From DASRHT01 sp035293765 (GTDB taxonomy: Bacteria > Chloroflexota > Ktedonobacteria > Ktedonobacterales > Ktedonobacteraceae), in contig DATGMF010000003.1 of NCBI GenBank assembly GCA_035293765.1, positions 7,875 to 71,874 of the forward strand: a stretch of 64,000 nt of DNA. The letters run 5' to 3'. Position numbers and translations under genes: made by a program. Under the pieces are notes generated by a model. That model had not been told where the DNA came from and did no database searches. It saw only the letters and a program-made list of their open reading frames with translations. Positions within the stretch are counted from its first letter, which is position 1; each line of letters opens with the position of its first letter. Positions 1 to 8,825 of this stretch are shown piece after piece.

Positions 1-401
1 CTGACGAAGTTATTAACTATCGCGAGCAGGATTTTTTGCAGGAAGTGCGGCGCATCACGAACAAACGCGGCGTTGATGTGGTCGTCGAGCACGTCGGCGA
101 GCAGACCTGGGAGAAGAGCGTCGCTTCTCTGGCGCGCCAGGGACGACTCGTTACCTGCGGAGCAACAACGGGTAACGACGGCAAGGTCAACCTCTGGAAT
201 CTCTTCGCCAAAGAGGTTTCGCTGATTGGCTCCTACGGTGGCACGCGCCAGGATCTCGCCGACGTGCTCAAACTGGTGGCACAGGGACATTTCCATCCGG
301 TTGTCTACGGCACCTATACGCTTGCACAGGTTGACGAAGCGCACCGACTGATGGAGAGCCGGGAGCAGTTTGGTAAAATGATAATAACCCCTGGGGTATA
401 A
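1..401 (+). CDS. Zinc-type alcohol dehydrogenase / quinone oxidoreductase, C-terminal part
   Basis: This is the 3' end of a medium-chain dehydrogenase/reductase; the 5' part lies outside the window and the reading frame is already open at base 3. The visible stretch (GVDVVVEHVG, then LARQGRLVTCGATTG) is the second half of the Rossmann NAD(P)-binding domain, where the glycine-rich strand after the coenzyme site is followed by the segment that packs against the substrate domain. The ending FGKMIITPGV is typical of the family C-terminus. Catalytic zinc ligands would be in the missing part, so substrate cannot be inferred. The stop is TAA at 399-401. Confidence 0.85.
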   Translation, partial: DEVINYREQDFLQEVRRITNKRGVDVVVEHVGEQTWEKSVASLARQGRLVTCGATTGNDGKVNLWNLFAKEVSLIGSYGGTRQDLADVLKLVAQGHFHPVVYGTYTLAQVDEAHRLMESREQFGKMIITPGV

Positions 402-555
402 TAAAAGTGTTACCGTTCAGCAATTCGCCCTAAAGATACTCGCAGGTATCGAAGGAAATACTTTAATTTTGTGCTTCCAACAGCGTAGCGAGTCTTCTCA
501 CTATGCGGGCGGAGGCACATATTTGATCGCTATTCCCAGAAAGGAGAGTCTTGTT

Positions 556-738
556 ATGGCTAATGCTCTGAAAGATACGATCCAGGAGAAAATCGAGATT
601 GTTGATCAGCCAGATGATTTGATTGAGCCAAAGCAGAAGAAATTCCGTTTGCTTATCCCTGTTGTCGCGCTCGCACTGGCTGCCGTCGGCACATTTATCT
701 GGGTACGCCGTCTTTCCACTAAAAACGAGCTGGATTAA
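556..738 (+). CDS. Small single-pass membrane protein, 60 aa
   Basis: I do not recognise this family. The start is the ATG at 556 because AAGGAGAG lies 8-15 bases upstream. The first 30 residues are acidic and hydrophilic, then KKFR precedes one hydrophobic helix (LLIPVVALALAAVGTFIWV) followed by RR and a short polar tail. The positive charges on both flanks suggest a single transmembrane anchor. It is a stand-alone gene followed directly by a strong intrinsic terminator. A similar small one-helix protein sits at 45498-45617. Confidence 0.7.
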   Translation: MANALKDTIQEKIEIVDQPDDLIEPKQKKFRLLIPVVALALAAVGTFIWVRRLSTKNELD

Positions 739-760
739 CTTTGACCGCGCTATCTGAAAG

Positions 761-791
761 AGCATCCTCTATTTTTGGGGATGCTTTTTTA
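761..791 (+). terminator. Rho-independent terminator
   Basis: AGCATCC (761-767) pairs perfectly with GGATGCT (779-785) and is followed by a run of T. It ends the small membrane protein gene at 556-738. Confidence 0.9.
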
Positions 792-947
792 TGAATTGGT
801 GCAGGAACTTACCGACCATTGTCTTATCTGCTCAAATCGTAGAAGTGCCCTACAGATTTTTGCACAAGCGCAGATGAACGTGCAGGAACAGCCGGAGCGA
901 TTTACATGTAGCAGCAAAGCGTGGAAGCAGCGACGATGACAGTCACT

Positions 948-1637
948 TTACTTCCGTTTTGATCTGAGCAAAGAAAACTCTAACGAGGAGCCAATTTCGG
1001 TGAAAGCACGTAATGCACTCTGACCACAAGGGACAAGTAAGGCCAAATAACCCAGATCAAAAAAGAGAAGACCAAGAGCAATCCACTTGTCCAAGTAGTC
1101 CGGGAGGATCGGGAAACTGGAGATGTAAATTGAAGCACTGACCAGGAGTGTTACTAGTGCAGGAATAACCATCACCGCGAGTTGTGAAAACATAAATACA
1201 CTTGCTACGAACCGATGAAAAGTATTGGAAGGAACTGCTTGCTTTGCATGCCAATGATCCCATTGCAAGATACTATCTGCAGTTCCCAGCCCCAAAAGTT
1301 CACCTACTCTGGGCCTGATAAATTGATGGCAATAGGTAGCCAGACGTCCAAGCTCTACTTGCTGCCTCAAGAACGCTAGCGCAAGCGAGGTAAAAAGAAG
1401 AGCAAAAATGAGGAGCGTAAAGATGAGATAGATCGGCGGGATTGTCAGTTTCAATGTCCCAGCATTCAGAGAAAACAGAGCAACAGAGATAGTTGTAATA
1501 CCCCCGAGGAGAAGAAGGGCAATATTTGCAAGTTGACTCTGGGCATCCAGGCGGAAGCCTATTTCGGCTCTCAGTGTCTCATATTCCTTCATATGGGTCT
1601 CGACCTCTTTCTCCCTTGCAAAATTATTTGACTGCAT
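948..1637 (-). CDS. Membrane protein with four predicted helices, 229 aa
   Basis: Function unknown. The start is taken at 1637 because GGAG (in 1641-1650) lies at normal spacing in front of this ATG; an upstream in-frame start has no such signal. The first 40 residues are charged and helical (KEKEVETHMKEYETLRAEI-like), then come four hydrophobic segments at roughly residues 37-58, 72-95, 145-172 and 183-203, and a basic tail ending RSKRK. The layout (soluble helical head, paired membrane segments, cytoplasmic loop) resembles uncharacterised bacterial membrane proteins. It is transcribed divergently from the lipoprotein at 1815. Confidence 0.75.
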   Translation of the reverse strand: MQSNNFAREKEVETHMKEYETLRAEIGFRLDAQSQLANIALLLLGGITTISVALFSLNAGTLKLTIPPIYLIFTLLIFALLFTSLALAFLRQQVELGRLATYCHQFIRPRVGELLGLGTADSILQWDHWHAKQAVPSNTFHRFVASVFMFSQLAVMVIPALVTLLVSASIYISSFPILPDYLDKWIALGLLFFDLGYLALLVPCGQSALRAFTEIGSSLEFSLLRSKRK

Positions 1638-1814
1638 TTTGATCTCCTTCCTGCATCGCAAAAGACCCCATACTAAGTATTACGAGAGGATGTGCTAAAA
1701 ACCAAATTGAATTCAGTTGTAATTCAGAATCATTTTATTTCTTTTTCAGCACACTCAGCTATACCTTACTTATCACTCCACTTAGTATGCGCAGCGAAAG
1801 CGAGGTTATACACA

Positions 1815-3098
1815 ATGCGAAAGAGAAGCAATTTCTGGCTGACCGCTTTTATCGGGCTGCTGCTCACGCTTGTGGCAGCCTGCGGTCCAGGAGGTCAGAC
1901 CAATACTTCGACCACACCGCGAGGCGAAAGCCTGTACATCCTTGACGGCTACACCACAAACGCCGGTCAGAGGATCGTCACGTTACATCCTGGCAACCAT
2001 AGCCCCCAATCGTCGATGACATTGCCAACAGGGTTGTTTTCACAGGATCACCGTCGTATCTACACAGCCATACAACAGGGCAGGCAGACGGTCATCACAG
2101 TCACAAATATGCTCACGGGAGCAACGATTCGTTCGATGACGATAGATGGCGCTTACTCGACCACCGGGCAGAGCTACGCCAACGCTGTTCTATCGGCGGA
2201 CGGTCACTGGTTGGCATTGCGCCAGCCTGTACAAACAGGGCCAGACAGCATGATCGTTCTTATTGATACCCAGGCGGGCAAGGTCGCGAAGACTATCGTG
2301 CTCAACGGAAGCTTTGACCTGGACGCGGTTTCGCCCGACAGCAGCAGGATCTACCTGCTCGAACGTCACAATGATGCAGCAGGACATTATACCGTACGGC
2401 TTTACCAGGTTGATCAGGGGCAGCTCGCGCCCTACCCCATTGTTGACAAACAAGATCTTGACCCAAATATGGTCGGCAACCCGCTGACGCGTCAAATCTC
2501 ACCCGATGGCAAGATTGCCTATACGCTTTACACCAATACAGCCAGCAACAGGGCCTTTATCCATATTCTTCCGCTGGCAAGCGACTATCAAGGCGCGCGC
2601 TGTATCGATCTTCCCGTCGGCAAATCCATAGACCTGCGTTACTATACCCTGACGCTCTCCTCTGATGGCTCGACGCTTTACGCGGCGAATGGAGCAATCG
2701 GGGTCATTAGCGAGATCAATACATCGGACCCGGACGCATTTAGTGATGATCTTGTCAGAACGGTCCACTTCGACCCAGGCAAGAGCAATACCGCCGGCAA
2801 TCAGGCGGAGGCGCTTTATAACGGGGCCACTCTCTCTCTGGACCGCGATCAGAGCACACTCTACTTTACGGGCATTGACGGCATCTGGGCCGCCAGCACG
2901 ACCAATCTTACCATCAAGGCCCATTACGCGACAGGGCAGGCGTTTACCAGCATCGCGTTAAGTACCGATGGCCGGAACTTATATGCTGTTCATCCCACAA
3001 GTGGTATTATATCAATCGATACCACATCAGGACAGTTCCAGCGGATCGTCTCAGACCCCGTACAAACGCCCTGGGGGATCGAATGGGTAAACGGTTGA
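1815..3098 (+). CDS. Beta-propeller lipoprotein (YncE-like)
   Basis: Secreted lipoprotein of 427 residues. MRKRSNFWLTAFIGLLLTLVAAC gives a signal peptide with lipobox and lipidated Cys23, which is why ATG 1815 is preferred over the longer open frame. The mature part contains repeated blocks such as LSADGHWLALR, VSPDSSRIYLL, ISPDGKIAYTL, LSSDGSTLYAA and LSTDGRNLYAV. These are the strand signatures of a seven-bladed YVTN/WD-like propeller. It lies 10 bp upstream of a response regulator and histidine kinase, so it may be an extracytoplasmic sensor or target of that system; this is inference from position only. Confidence 0.85.
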   Translation: MRKRSNFWLTAFIGLLLTLVAACGPGGQTNTSTTPRGESLYILDGYTTNAGQRIVTLHPGNHSPQSSMTLPTGLFSQDHRRIYTAIQQGRQTVITVTNMLTGATIRSMTIDGAYSTTGQSYANAVLSADGHWLALRQPVQTGPDSMIVLIDTQAGKVAKTIVLNGSFDLDAVSPDSSRIYLLERHNDAAGHYTVRLYQVDQGQLAPYPIVDKQDLDPNMVGNPLTRQISPDGKIAYTLYTNTASNRAFIHILPLASDYQGARCIDLPVGKSIDLRYYTLTLSSDGSTLYAANGAIGVISEINTSDPDAFSDDLVRTVHFDPGKSNTAGNQAEALYNGATLSLDRDQSTLYFTGIDGIWAASTTNLTIKAHYATGQAFTSIALSTDGRNLYAVHPTSGIISIDTTSGQFQRIVSDPVQTPWGIEWVNG

Positions 3099-3108
3099 TT
3101 TACCAATC

Positions 3109-3798
3109 ATGATGAACGCACATATTCTTATCGTAGATGATGAAAGTCGGGTTACGAGCGCCTTACGTCGCACGCTTGCTTATGAGGGCTATCAGGTCTC
3201 CACGGCGGCGGATGGCGAGAGTGCGCTCGTCCTGGCACGCACCAGAGCGCCGGACCTGGTCATTCTTGATCTGATGCTGCCCGGCATCAATGGGCTGGAG
3301 GTTTGCCGTCGCCTGCAAGCAGCCGATGACCGGGTGGCGATATTGATGCTCACGGCGCGCGATACGGTCAAAGACCGCGTGACCGGGCTGGAAATGGGGG
3401 CGGATGACTATCTGGTCAAGCCGTTCGCGCTCGAAGAGTTGCTCGCCCGCGTCAAAGCCCTGCTCAGGCGACAACAACCTTCAGCAGTGAGCCGCGAAAT
3501 CCTGCGCTTCGAGGAGCTTGAGCTGGATACCGCCACGCGCCAGGCCCGACGAGGACAGCGTGTCATTGACCTGAGCACAACCGAGTACGAGCTGCTGGTG
3601 CTGTTCCTGCGCAATCCGCGTATCGTGCTCACACGCGGGCTGCTGATGGAGCGCATCTGGGGCAATGACTTCGAGGGCGGCCCAAATGTGCTGGAGGTCT
3701 ATATCAAGCACCTGCGCAACAAACTGGAGCAGCAGGGCGAGCAACGGCTGATCCAGACGATACGCGGGGCGGGCTACGTCCTGCGCCTCGCCGAGTAG
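3109..3798 (+). CDS. OmpR/PhoB-family response regulator
   Basis: 229 residues. The receiver domain (about 5-118) has acidic pocket DD at 10-11, phospho-acceptor Asp54 in VILDLMLP, a Thr in MLTA and the conserved Lys104 in YLVKPF. The C-terminal winged helix (about 130-227) contains LSTTEYELLVLFLRNP, and the family end LIQTIRGAGYVLRL. Two adjacent ATG codons (3109 and 3112) are equally possible starts. The kinase gene follows after 13 bp, with its ribosome site AGGAGG overlapping this gene's stop, so the two are translationally close. Confidence 0.95.
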   Translation: MMNAHILIVDDESRVTSALRRTLAYEGYQVSTAADGESALVLARTRAPDLVILDLMLPGINGLEVCRRLQAADDRVAILMLTARDTVKDRVTGLEMGADDYLVKPFALEELLARVKALLRRQQPSAVSREILRFEELELDTATRQARRGQRVIDLSTTEYELLVLFLRNPRIVLTRGLLMERIWGNDFEGGPNVLEVYIKHLRNKLEQQGEQRLIQTIRGAGYVLRLAE

Positions 3799-3811
3799 GA
3801 GGCAGAAGCTA

Positions 3812-5410
3812 ATGTACATTCCTCTCCACCTTCGCCTCACCTTCTTTTATGCGTTTATTTTGGGAGCGGCGCTCTGGTTCTTCGGCAGCACTGCCTATGG
3901 TCAGGCGCAGCAGCGTTACAATCAGGCGCAGCAGCAGGCATTGCAGGACCTTGATCAAACGCTGAGCAGTCGTGCAGCAAGCGTCCAACTGGGAAAATTC
4001 CTGTTCTGCACACCTCCACCTGGTCAACAAGGTCCCGTCCTTCTTCCCAGCGTTGACGGTCTGGGAACTGGTGGAGTCGCTATTGAAGTCTTAGACGATC
4101 AGCTCAATCCTATTGCTACCACGATGGGTAACCCCAATGACTATACACAATCCACTGTGGAGGGACTTACTCCCCTGCCAATACCTTTTGATCAACAGGC
4201 CATCCAGCGATTATTAAACAATCCTTCCACTGTAGCAAGCCCCTCAGACGGCCTCTATAGCACCGTCACCTATTCCGGCCAGCATATCCGCGTATACACT
4301 GTTATCAATAATGCCTGTGGCAATAGCCGCCACATTATTCAAACCGCCCGTTCCCAGGCCGATATCGAGCACTTACAAAATAACCTGGTACCTTTGCGCA
4401 TGCTGCTCCTGAACGGCGGTATCCTGGTAATGGTCCTTGCCCTCGCAGGGGGTTGGTTGATCAGTTGGAGCCTGCTTACTGTCGTACGACGCATGAGCAA
4501 AACAGCGCAGGGCATCAGCGCCTCGCGCGATTTCAGCAGCCGCGTAATACACAAACCCTTGCTGGGCAAAAACGAGTTTGCGGTCCTGGCTACCACATTT
4601 AATCAAATGCTGGCAAGTCTGGAGAAAGCCTACCAGAGCCAGCAACGCTTCGTCGCTGACGCTTCGCACGAGTTGCGCGCCCCCATCACCTCTATTCGCT
4701 GCAATCTCGATCTGCTGGCAAAAGCTCCCGACCTGCCACAACAGGAAGTGCAGGCAGCTCTAATCGACGCCCGCACCGAAGCCGAGCGTATGGGCCGTCT
4801 CGTCAACGACCTCCTACTCCTGGCCCACGCCGACGAATCTCCCCGTACTTCCAGGGAAAACGATGGCATACCAGCATCAAATGCGACTGATGAGGCTGTT
4901 CCATATGGCTATAAGAAAAATGCTCGGGCACAGGAAGTTGATCTGGATAGCTTGCTGCTTGAGGTGTTTCGCCAGTACCGCGCCTTTGGGGAGGGCGAGC
5001 ATCACGGGGAGCCAGTCAAAGGGCCGCGCCTGTTGCTCCAGCATATTACGCCGGTTAAGGTTCATGGAGAGGCTGACCAGGTCAAGCAGGTGCTAATTGC
5101 CCTGGTGGATAATGCATTAAAGTATACGCCATACGAGGGAACAGTCTCACTTTCGCTTGATGTTGCCGATGATTGGGCCGTGGTGAAGGTAAACGATACG
5201 GGTATTGGCATTGCGCCGGAGGATCTGCCGCACATTTTTGAGCGTTTCTATCGAGCGGACCGCGCCCGCACGCGAGACTGCGGCGGCAGCGGTCTCGGGC
5301 TCTCTATCGCGCAGAGCATTACGCAGGCACTTGGTGGCACGATTGCAGTTGAGAGCGCGCCCGGGCGAGGTAGTATTTTTACGTTGAGATTACGGTCATT
5401 TGATGCATAA
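3812..5410 (+). CDS. Membrane sensor histidine kinase
   Basis: 532 residues, partner of the response regulator upstream. A first membrane helix (about 8-28), an extracytoplasmic domain of about 165 residues rich in Gln and Pro, a second helix (about 193-217), and a HAMP linker precede the DHp domain with DASHELRAP (phospho-acceptor His286). The catalytic domain shows the N box ALVDNALKYTP, the DTGIGI box, the F box HIFERFYR and the G box GGSGLGLSIA. Subfamily resembles kinases paired with OmpR regulators. The signal sensed is not evident. Confidence 0.95.
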   Translation: MYIPLHLRLTFFYAFILGAALWFFGSTAYGQAQQRYNQAQQQALQDLDQTLSSRAASVQLGKFLFCTPPPGQQGPVLLPSVDGLGTGGVAIEVLDDQLNPIATTMGNPNDYTQSTVEGLTPLPIPFDQQAIQRLLNNPSTVASPSDGLYSTVTYSGQHIRVYTVINNACGNSRHIIQTARSQADIEHLQNNLVPLRMLLLNGGILVMVLALAGGWLISWSLLTVVRRMSKTAQGISASRDFSSRVIHKPLLGKNEFAVLATTFNQMLASLEKAYQSQQRFVADASHELRAPITSIRCNLDLLAKAPDLPQQEVQAALIDARTEAERMGRLVNDLLLLAHADESPRTSRENDGIPASNATDEAVPYGYKKNARAQEVDLDSLLLEVFRQYRAFGEGEHHGEPVKGPRLLLQHITPVKVHGEADQVKQVLIALVDNALKYTPYEGTVSLSLDVADDWAVVKVNDTGIGIAPEDLPHIFERFYRADRARTRDCGGSGLGLSIAQSITQALGGTIAVESAPGRGSIFTLRLRSFDA

Positions 5411-5756
5411 ACGAAACGGGCCTTTATGCGTCATGAGTCAAAACTGACGAAGATATGGGCTCTTACGCAATTTCGCTGATTGCGCAGACCTCAGTGGAGC
5501 CATCCTGGAAGGAAAATTTCCTGACCCATTTTGCGCACTGCTCATCTCCCCCGTCCTTTCTAACCTTGCTTCGGACCCTCAAGCGATAAGCTGAGAGCAC
5601 GTTTCGAGGAAATAGGGCATTTGACACTTCTTTACTCAACAGCAGTGGCTATACTTGTTTACTTAAGAAGTGTTTGAAGCTTCTACATCCACCTCTACCT
5701 GAGAAAACAGCCATGTTGACCAGCGTCTCTGGCAAGAGACTGAAAGGATTGGTATC
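5411..5756. other. Intergenic region with inverted repeat
   Basis: No gene is seen. An inverted repeat ACACTTCTT (5624-5632) / AAGAAGTGT (5665-5673) flanks a TATACT hexamer (5650-5655). A TTGACA at 5621 is 23 bases from that hexamer, too far for an ordinary sigma-A promoter, so the site is only a candidate control region for the lipoprotein gene at 5757. AAAGG lies about 10 bases before that start. Confidence 0.35.
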
Positions 5757-6926
5757 ATGAACATTTCTACCTTTGTCCATCGCTTTCCCCCCGGGAGGAG
5801 ATTCCCTTTCCTCTTCCTTTTTCTGCTGCTCTGGCTTGTTGCTTGCGGCTCATCCTCTCAGCAGATGAGCCCCCTGTTAAATTCCTCAAAGGCGGACATT
5901 TTCCATCTGCCACTCTCTCAACTTACCATCTATGTCAGTGGTGGCGATTATGCCGTTTACGCCTTACGAGCCAGCGATGGCCATCAACGTTGGAGCCATC
6001 AGTTTGGAGTGGGGGTTGAAGGGCTCATCGTCGTCAATGGCGTCCTCTTTGCCAATAATGAAGGGGGAGTAAGGGCTTTGCGTACCAGCAATGGGCAGGA
6101 ACTTTGGAGCCACCAGGATGGACAGTTTGCCTTTAGTAGGTGCTTTCTTGCCACGCAGACAATCGTGACCTATTGTGCCTACCACAGCGACCCCTTTGGC
6201 TTCAGTGGCCAGACACAAACGCATGTTCTCAGGGCAAGCGATGGCAGCGAATTACGGCAAGGGGGCTCTGGTGAAGTAGAGATAAACGGTGTATTATACA
6301 GCGCCGGAGGGACATTGACCGCCATCGAGGAGAGTACAGGGAAAAAGCTGTGGGATCTGGCGTACTCAAGGAACGCCACATCAACACGGCCTGCAGCCGC
6401 AGGCACAACGATCTATGACAATACAGGAATCGATGGGGTTTATGCACTGGACGTGGTCAGTAAGAAAGTCCTGTGGAAAGCTTCCACTGGAAGCCCTGCT
6501 ATCGACTATACTAATGTCGCTGTGGATCACGGCATCGTCTACGTGGGTGCCCACAGAGACATCTACGCGTTTAATGCCAGCGATGGGAGACAACTGTGGA
6601 AAACGCCTATTGTGCAAGGTGGCGACCTGGGTGGGATGCTAGTGGCAGGTGATGAGAGAGTGTATGTGGGCGCGGGTGTCAACGGCGGAACGTATGGTTT
6701 CTATGCACTGCGAGAAAGCGATGGGAAGGTGCTCTGGCGTTCGCATGTGGTAGCATCCAATAGTGCTCGACCAGTGCTTGCCTCTGGCATGGTCTATGTT
6801 GGCGATATGCAGAGAACACTGCATGCCCTGCATGCCAGCGACGGGCAGGAGATCTGGCGCCATAGAGGTGAAAAGTTTGTAGGGCCTGTGTCTGGACTCG
6901 CGATTGGAGCGTCCATGCCTGTATGA
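5757..6926 (+). CDS. PQQ-type (BamB-like) beta-propeller lipoprotein
   Basis: 389 residues. The signal peptide ends in the lipobox LVAC (Cys30), so the protein is exported and lipidated. Eight repeats of the form ALRASDGxxxW are visible (for example ALRASDGHQRW, ALRTSNGQELW, AFNASDGRQLW, ALRESDGKVLW, ALHASDGQEIW), the tryptophan-docking motif of an eight-bladed PQQ-like propeller. Such proteins act as scaffolds rather than enzymes unless PQQ ligands are present, and none are obvious here. It stands alone with a moderate ribosome site. Confidence 0.85.
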   Translation: MNISTFVHRFPPGRRFPFLFLFLLLWLVACGSSSQQMSPLLNSSKADIFHLPLSQLTIYVSGGDYAVYALRASDGHQRWSHQFGVGVEGLIVVNGVLFANNEGGVRALRTSNGQELWSHQDGQFAFSRCFLATQTIVTYCAYHSDPFGFSGQTQTHVLRASDGSELRQGGSGEVEINGVLYSAGGTLTAIEESTGKKLWDLAYSRNATSTRPAAAGTTIYDNTGIDGVYALDVVSKKVLWKASTGSPAIDYTNVAVDHGIVYVGAHRDIYAFNASDGRQLWKTPIVQGGDLGGMLVAGDERVYVGAGVNGGTYGFYALRESDGKVLWRSHVVASNSARPVLASGMVYVGDMQRTLHALHASDGQEIWRHRGEKFVGPVSGLAIGASMPV

Positions 6927-6949
6927 TGAAAGCGGGGACCTGACGAAAC

Positions 6950-7120
6950 TCAATTCGCTCTTCTCCGCACAACCATCTTTAACGGATACTTTGGACGGCT
7001 CGTAATCGTTTTGAGCGGAGAAGGCTCAACTTGCTGGCCCGGGACGAGATCAAACGTGACGTGCTGGGCCAGAGTTGCTAGCAAGAGGTGTCCTTCCATC
7101 ATCGCGAAGTAATTGCGCAT
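6950..7120 (-). pseudogene. Cytochrome P450 C-terminal remnant
   Basis: Reading the minus strand gives FAMMEGHLLLATLAQ, then FDLVPGQQVEPSPLKTITSR, then PKYPLKMVVRRR. This is the pattern of the last 55 or so residues of a bacterial P450: the L helix after the heme cysteine (CIGNxFAxME), the FELVPG strand, and the xRPKxGLxMxxxRR end. The heme-binding segment itself is degraded (CSMRNYFA in place of C-I-G-N-x-F-A) and nothing P450-like precedes it, so the rest of the gene has been lost. Identification rests on motif memory, not on an alignment. Confidence 0.6.
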
Positions 7121-7238
7121 ACTACACGAATTGCTTAGCAAGCAAGAACACCTCTCATTATCATTCAACCGGTAGAGTATCACTTTGCATCATCTTCCTC
7201 ATAAGAGTCTAAATCAATCATACAAGTAGTATTGGAGA

Positions 7239-7682
7239 TCAGTTCTGATGGATTGCCAGAATATCAAGTGTTCTATGCTGAACCAGCAGTGTCAGTCGAG
7301 CGGCACTGGTGATGTCGGTCAAACGGATCTGAATAGCTTTCTGTCCGCCGTATTCCACAATGACTTCAGGTTCTACAAAGGACCGGGGATGTATGCTCTT
7401 GAAACGCTGGACGGCAGGGTGCAGCCATAAAGAACTCTCAACGGTTGTGACGACATTCGTAGCACAGTCATGGCATGTCATGACTATCATAGATCTGTGA
7501 GGGAATTTACCGGATGACTCGTTATAGAGCCTCTGGTATCCATCAGGCTGTAACACCTGTATTGCTTGTCGCTTACCGCAAAACGGACAGGGACTCCAGC
7601 CCGTCTCCAGACCACCAGCGATCTCGCTAATGACCTGTGTCATACGTTTGATGGCAGGCCGAAACGAGCGCAGTCCCTCCAA
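7239..7682 (-). CDS. Zinc-ribbon protein resembling the C-terminal domain of an ArsR-type regulator
   Basis: About 147 residues from a TTG at 7682; an ATG 13 codons later is an alternative and neither has a good ribosome site. CPFC (residues 32-35) and CHDC (about 70-73) form a four-cysteine zinc ribbon. The rest (WLHPAVQRFKSIHPRSF, then IRLTDITSAARLTLLV, ending LDILAIHQ) resembles the effector half of some ArsR-like regulators in which a zinc ribbon precedes an HPAVxxF segment. No helix-turn-helix is present. It may be a regulator that has lost its DNA-binding half, or a stand-alone domain. It is next to the P450 remnant, so the area may be decaying. Confidence 0.5.
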   Translation of the reverse strand: MEGLRSFRPAIKRMTQVISEIAGGLETGWSPCPFCGKRQAIQVLQPDGYQRLYNESSGKFPHRSMIVMTCHDCATNVVTTVESSLWLHPAVQRFKSIHPRSFVEPEVIVEYGGQKAIQIRLTDITSAARLTLLVQHRTLDILAIHQN

Positions 7683-7730
7683 TGGCGGATAGCCGCCACT
7701 ACCTACAATGTAATGAAAGAAATAGCCAAA

Positions 7731-7762
7731 GAAGCTCGGAAGCTCTGTTCCGGGCTTCTTTA
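7731..7762. terminator. Bidirectional terminator
   Basis: GAAGCTCGGA (7731-7740) pairs with TCCGGGCTTC (7749-7758) with one G-U pair, and each side is followed by a short T run. It ends the SDR gene on the minus strand. Confidence 0.7.
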
Positions 7763-7777
7763 TGCATGAAGGACAAA

Positions 7778-8539
7778 TTAGCCTGCCGATCTACCTCCAT
7801 CGACGGCGAGTACCTGGCCGGTGATATAGCTGGCGGCGTCGGAGGCGAGGAAGAGGACCGCAGGACCCAGCTCGCCCGGCTGCCCGATGCGCTTCATCGG
7901 CGTGTTCTGGGCTACGACTGGCTCGGCCCTTTGCAGGATCGCTTCGGTCATACGGGTCCTGAACATTCCCGGCGCAATGGCGTTGACGCGAACGCCGCGC
8001 TGGCTCCATTCAACGGCCAGAGCGCGCGTCATATTAATTACCGCTGCTTTACTGGTATTGTAGCCAACCGTGTTTAGCTGTCCGCCGCTCAGGCCCGCGA
8101 TAGAGGCAATATTGACGATAGCCCCCTTGCCAGCTTCGAGCATATGTCGTCCAACTGCCTGCGACATCAGAAATGTGCCACTGACATTGGCCTCCATGAC
8201 CTGATGCCAGCGATCAAGCGGCATGCTCTCCGCCGGAGCCCCCCAGGTCAGGCCAGCGTTATTGACCAGCACATTAATTTTGCCGCAGGCATCGATGGTT
8301 CGCTGGACAGCCTGCTCCACCGAAGCATGATCGGCCACGTCGCAGATCATGGAATGAACGGTAACACCCTGCCCTTTGAGTAGTTGCTCAGCCTCGTTGA
8401 GCCACTGTTCCCGGCGAGCAGTAATGACCACAGTCGCGCCAGCTCCCCCAAATGCCTGGGCAATCTCCAGCCCCAGCCCGCGCGACCCACCCGTCACCAG
8501 GACAACCTCGCCAGAAAAGTCAAAGGTAGCAGTGCCCAT
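7778..8539 (-). CDS. Short-chain dehydrogenase/reductase (SDR)
   Basis: 253 residues with start at 8539 (AAGGAGGG is 5-12 bases upstream). Classical SDR motifs are all present: TGGSRGLG for cofactor binding, CDVAD after strand 4, NNAG, the catalytic Ser in NIASIAG, YNTSK with catalytic Tyr and Lys, and the ending VDGG. The Arg in TARR after strand 2 suggests NADP(H). The FabG/gluconate 5-dehydrogenase-like group fits best but the substrate cannot be told. It is a single-gene unit with its own terminator and a palindrome upstream. Confidence 0.9.
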   Translation of the reverse strand: MGTATFDFSGEVVLVTGGSRGLGLEIAQAFGGAGATVVITARREQWLNEAEQLLKGQGVTVHSMICDVADHASVEQAVQRTIDACGKINVLVNNAGLTWGAPAESMPLDRWHQVMEANVSGTFLMSQAVGRHMLEAGKGAIVNIASIAGLSGGQLNTVGYNTSKAAVINMTRALAVEWSQRGVRVNAIAPGMFRTRMTEAILQRAEPVVAQNTPMKRIGQPGELGPAVLFLASDAASYITGQVLAVDGGRSAG

Positions 8540-8594
8540 GTAACCCTCCTTGTGTTTCTGCACAATCGAAAAATATGCGCTTCAAAAACGTTGC

Positions 8595-8614
8595 GCAAAC
8601 AAACAATCGTTTGC
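8595..8614. promoter_or_regulatory. Inverted repeat upstream of the SDR gene
   Basis: GCAAAC-N8-GTTTGC lies 56-75 bases before the SDR start. The size and symmetry fit a dimeric repressor operator (TetR or MarR type); no regulator gene is adjacent. Confidence 0.4.
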
Positions 8615-8781
8615 TTCAGTTTGCGGCGGAATGTGACAACATATTCTGATTCCGCACAGCAAATAGACTCTTTTGTTATATACCACAGGAGGTAGGGAGT
8701 TCGCCATTGATCAGGCTGCAACAGCCTGAGTTGGAGCAAAAGCTATCTGGGATGTCAGGGGAAATGAACGATGTGGAGATG

Positions 8782-8818
8782 TAAAAAGAGGAGGGGTACG
8801 CTCGCGCCATACCCCTCT
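8782..8818 (-). terminator. recA terminator
   Basis: On the minus strand GAGGGGTA and TACCCCTC (8791-8798 and 8810-8817) form an 8-bp stem followed by CTCTTTTT, directly after the recA stop. Confidence 0.9.
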
Positions 8819-8825
8819 GACAACA

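Noticed and set aside
5621..5655. TTGACA and TATACT before the PQQ lipoprotein as a sigma-A promoter
   Set aside because: The spacing is 23 bases, well outside the functional range.
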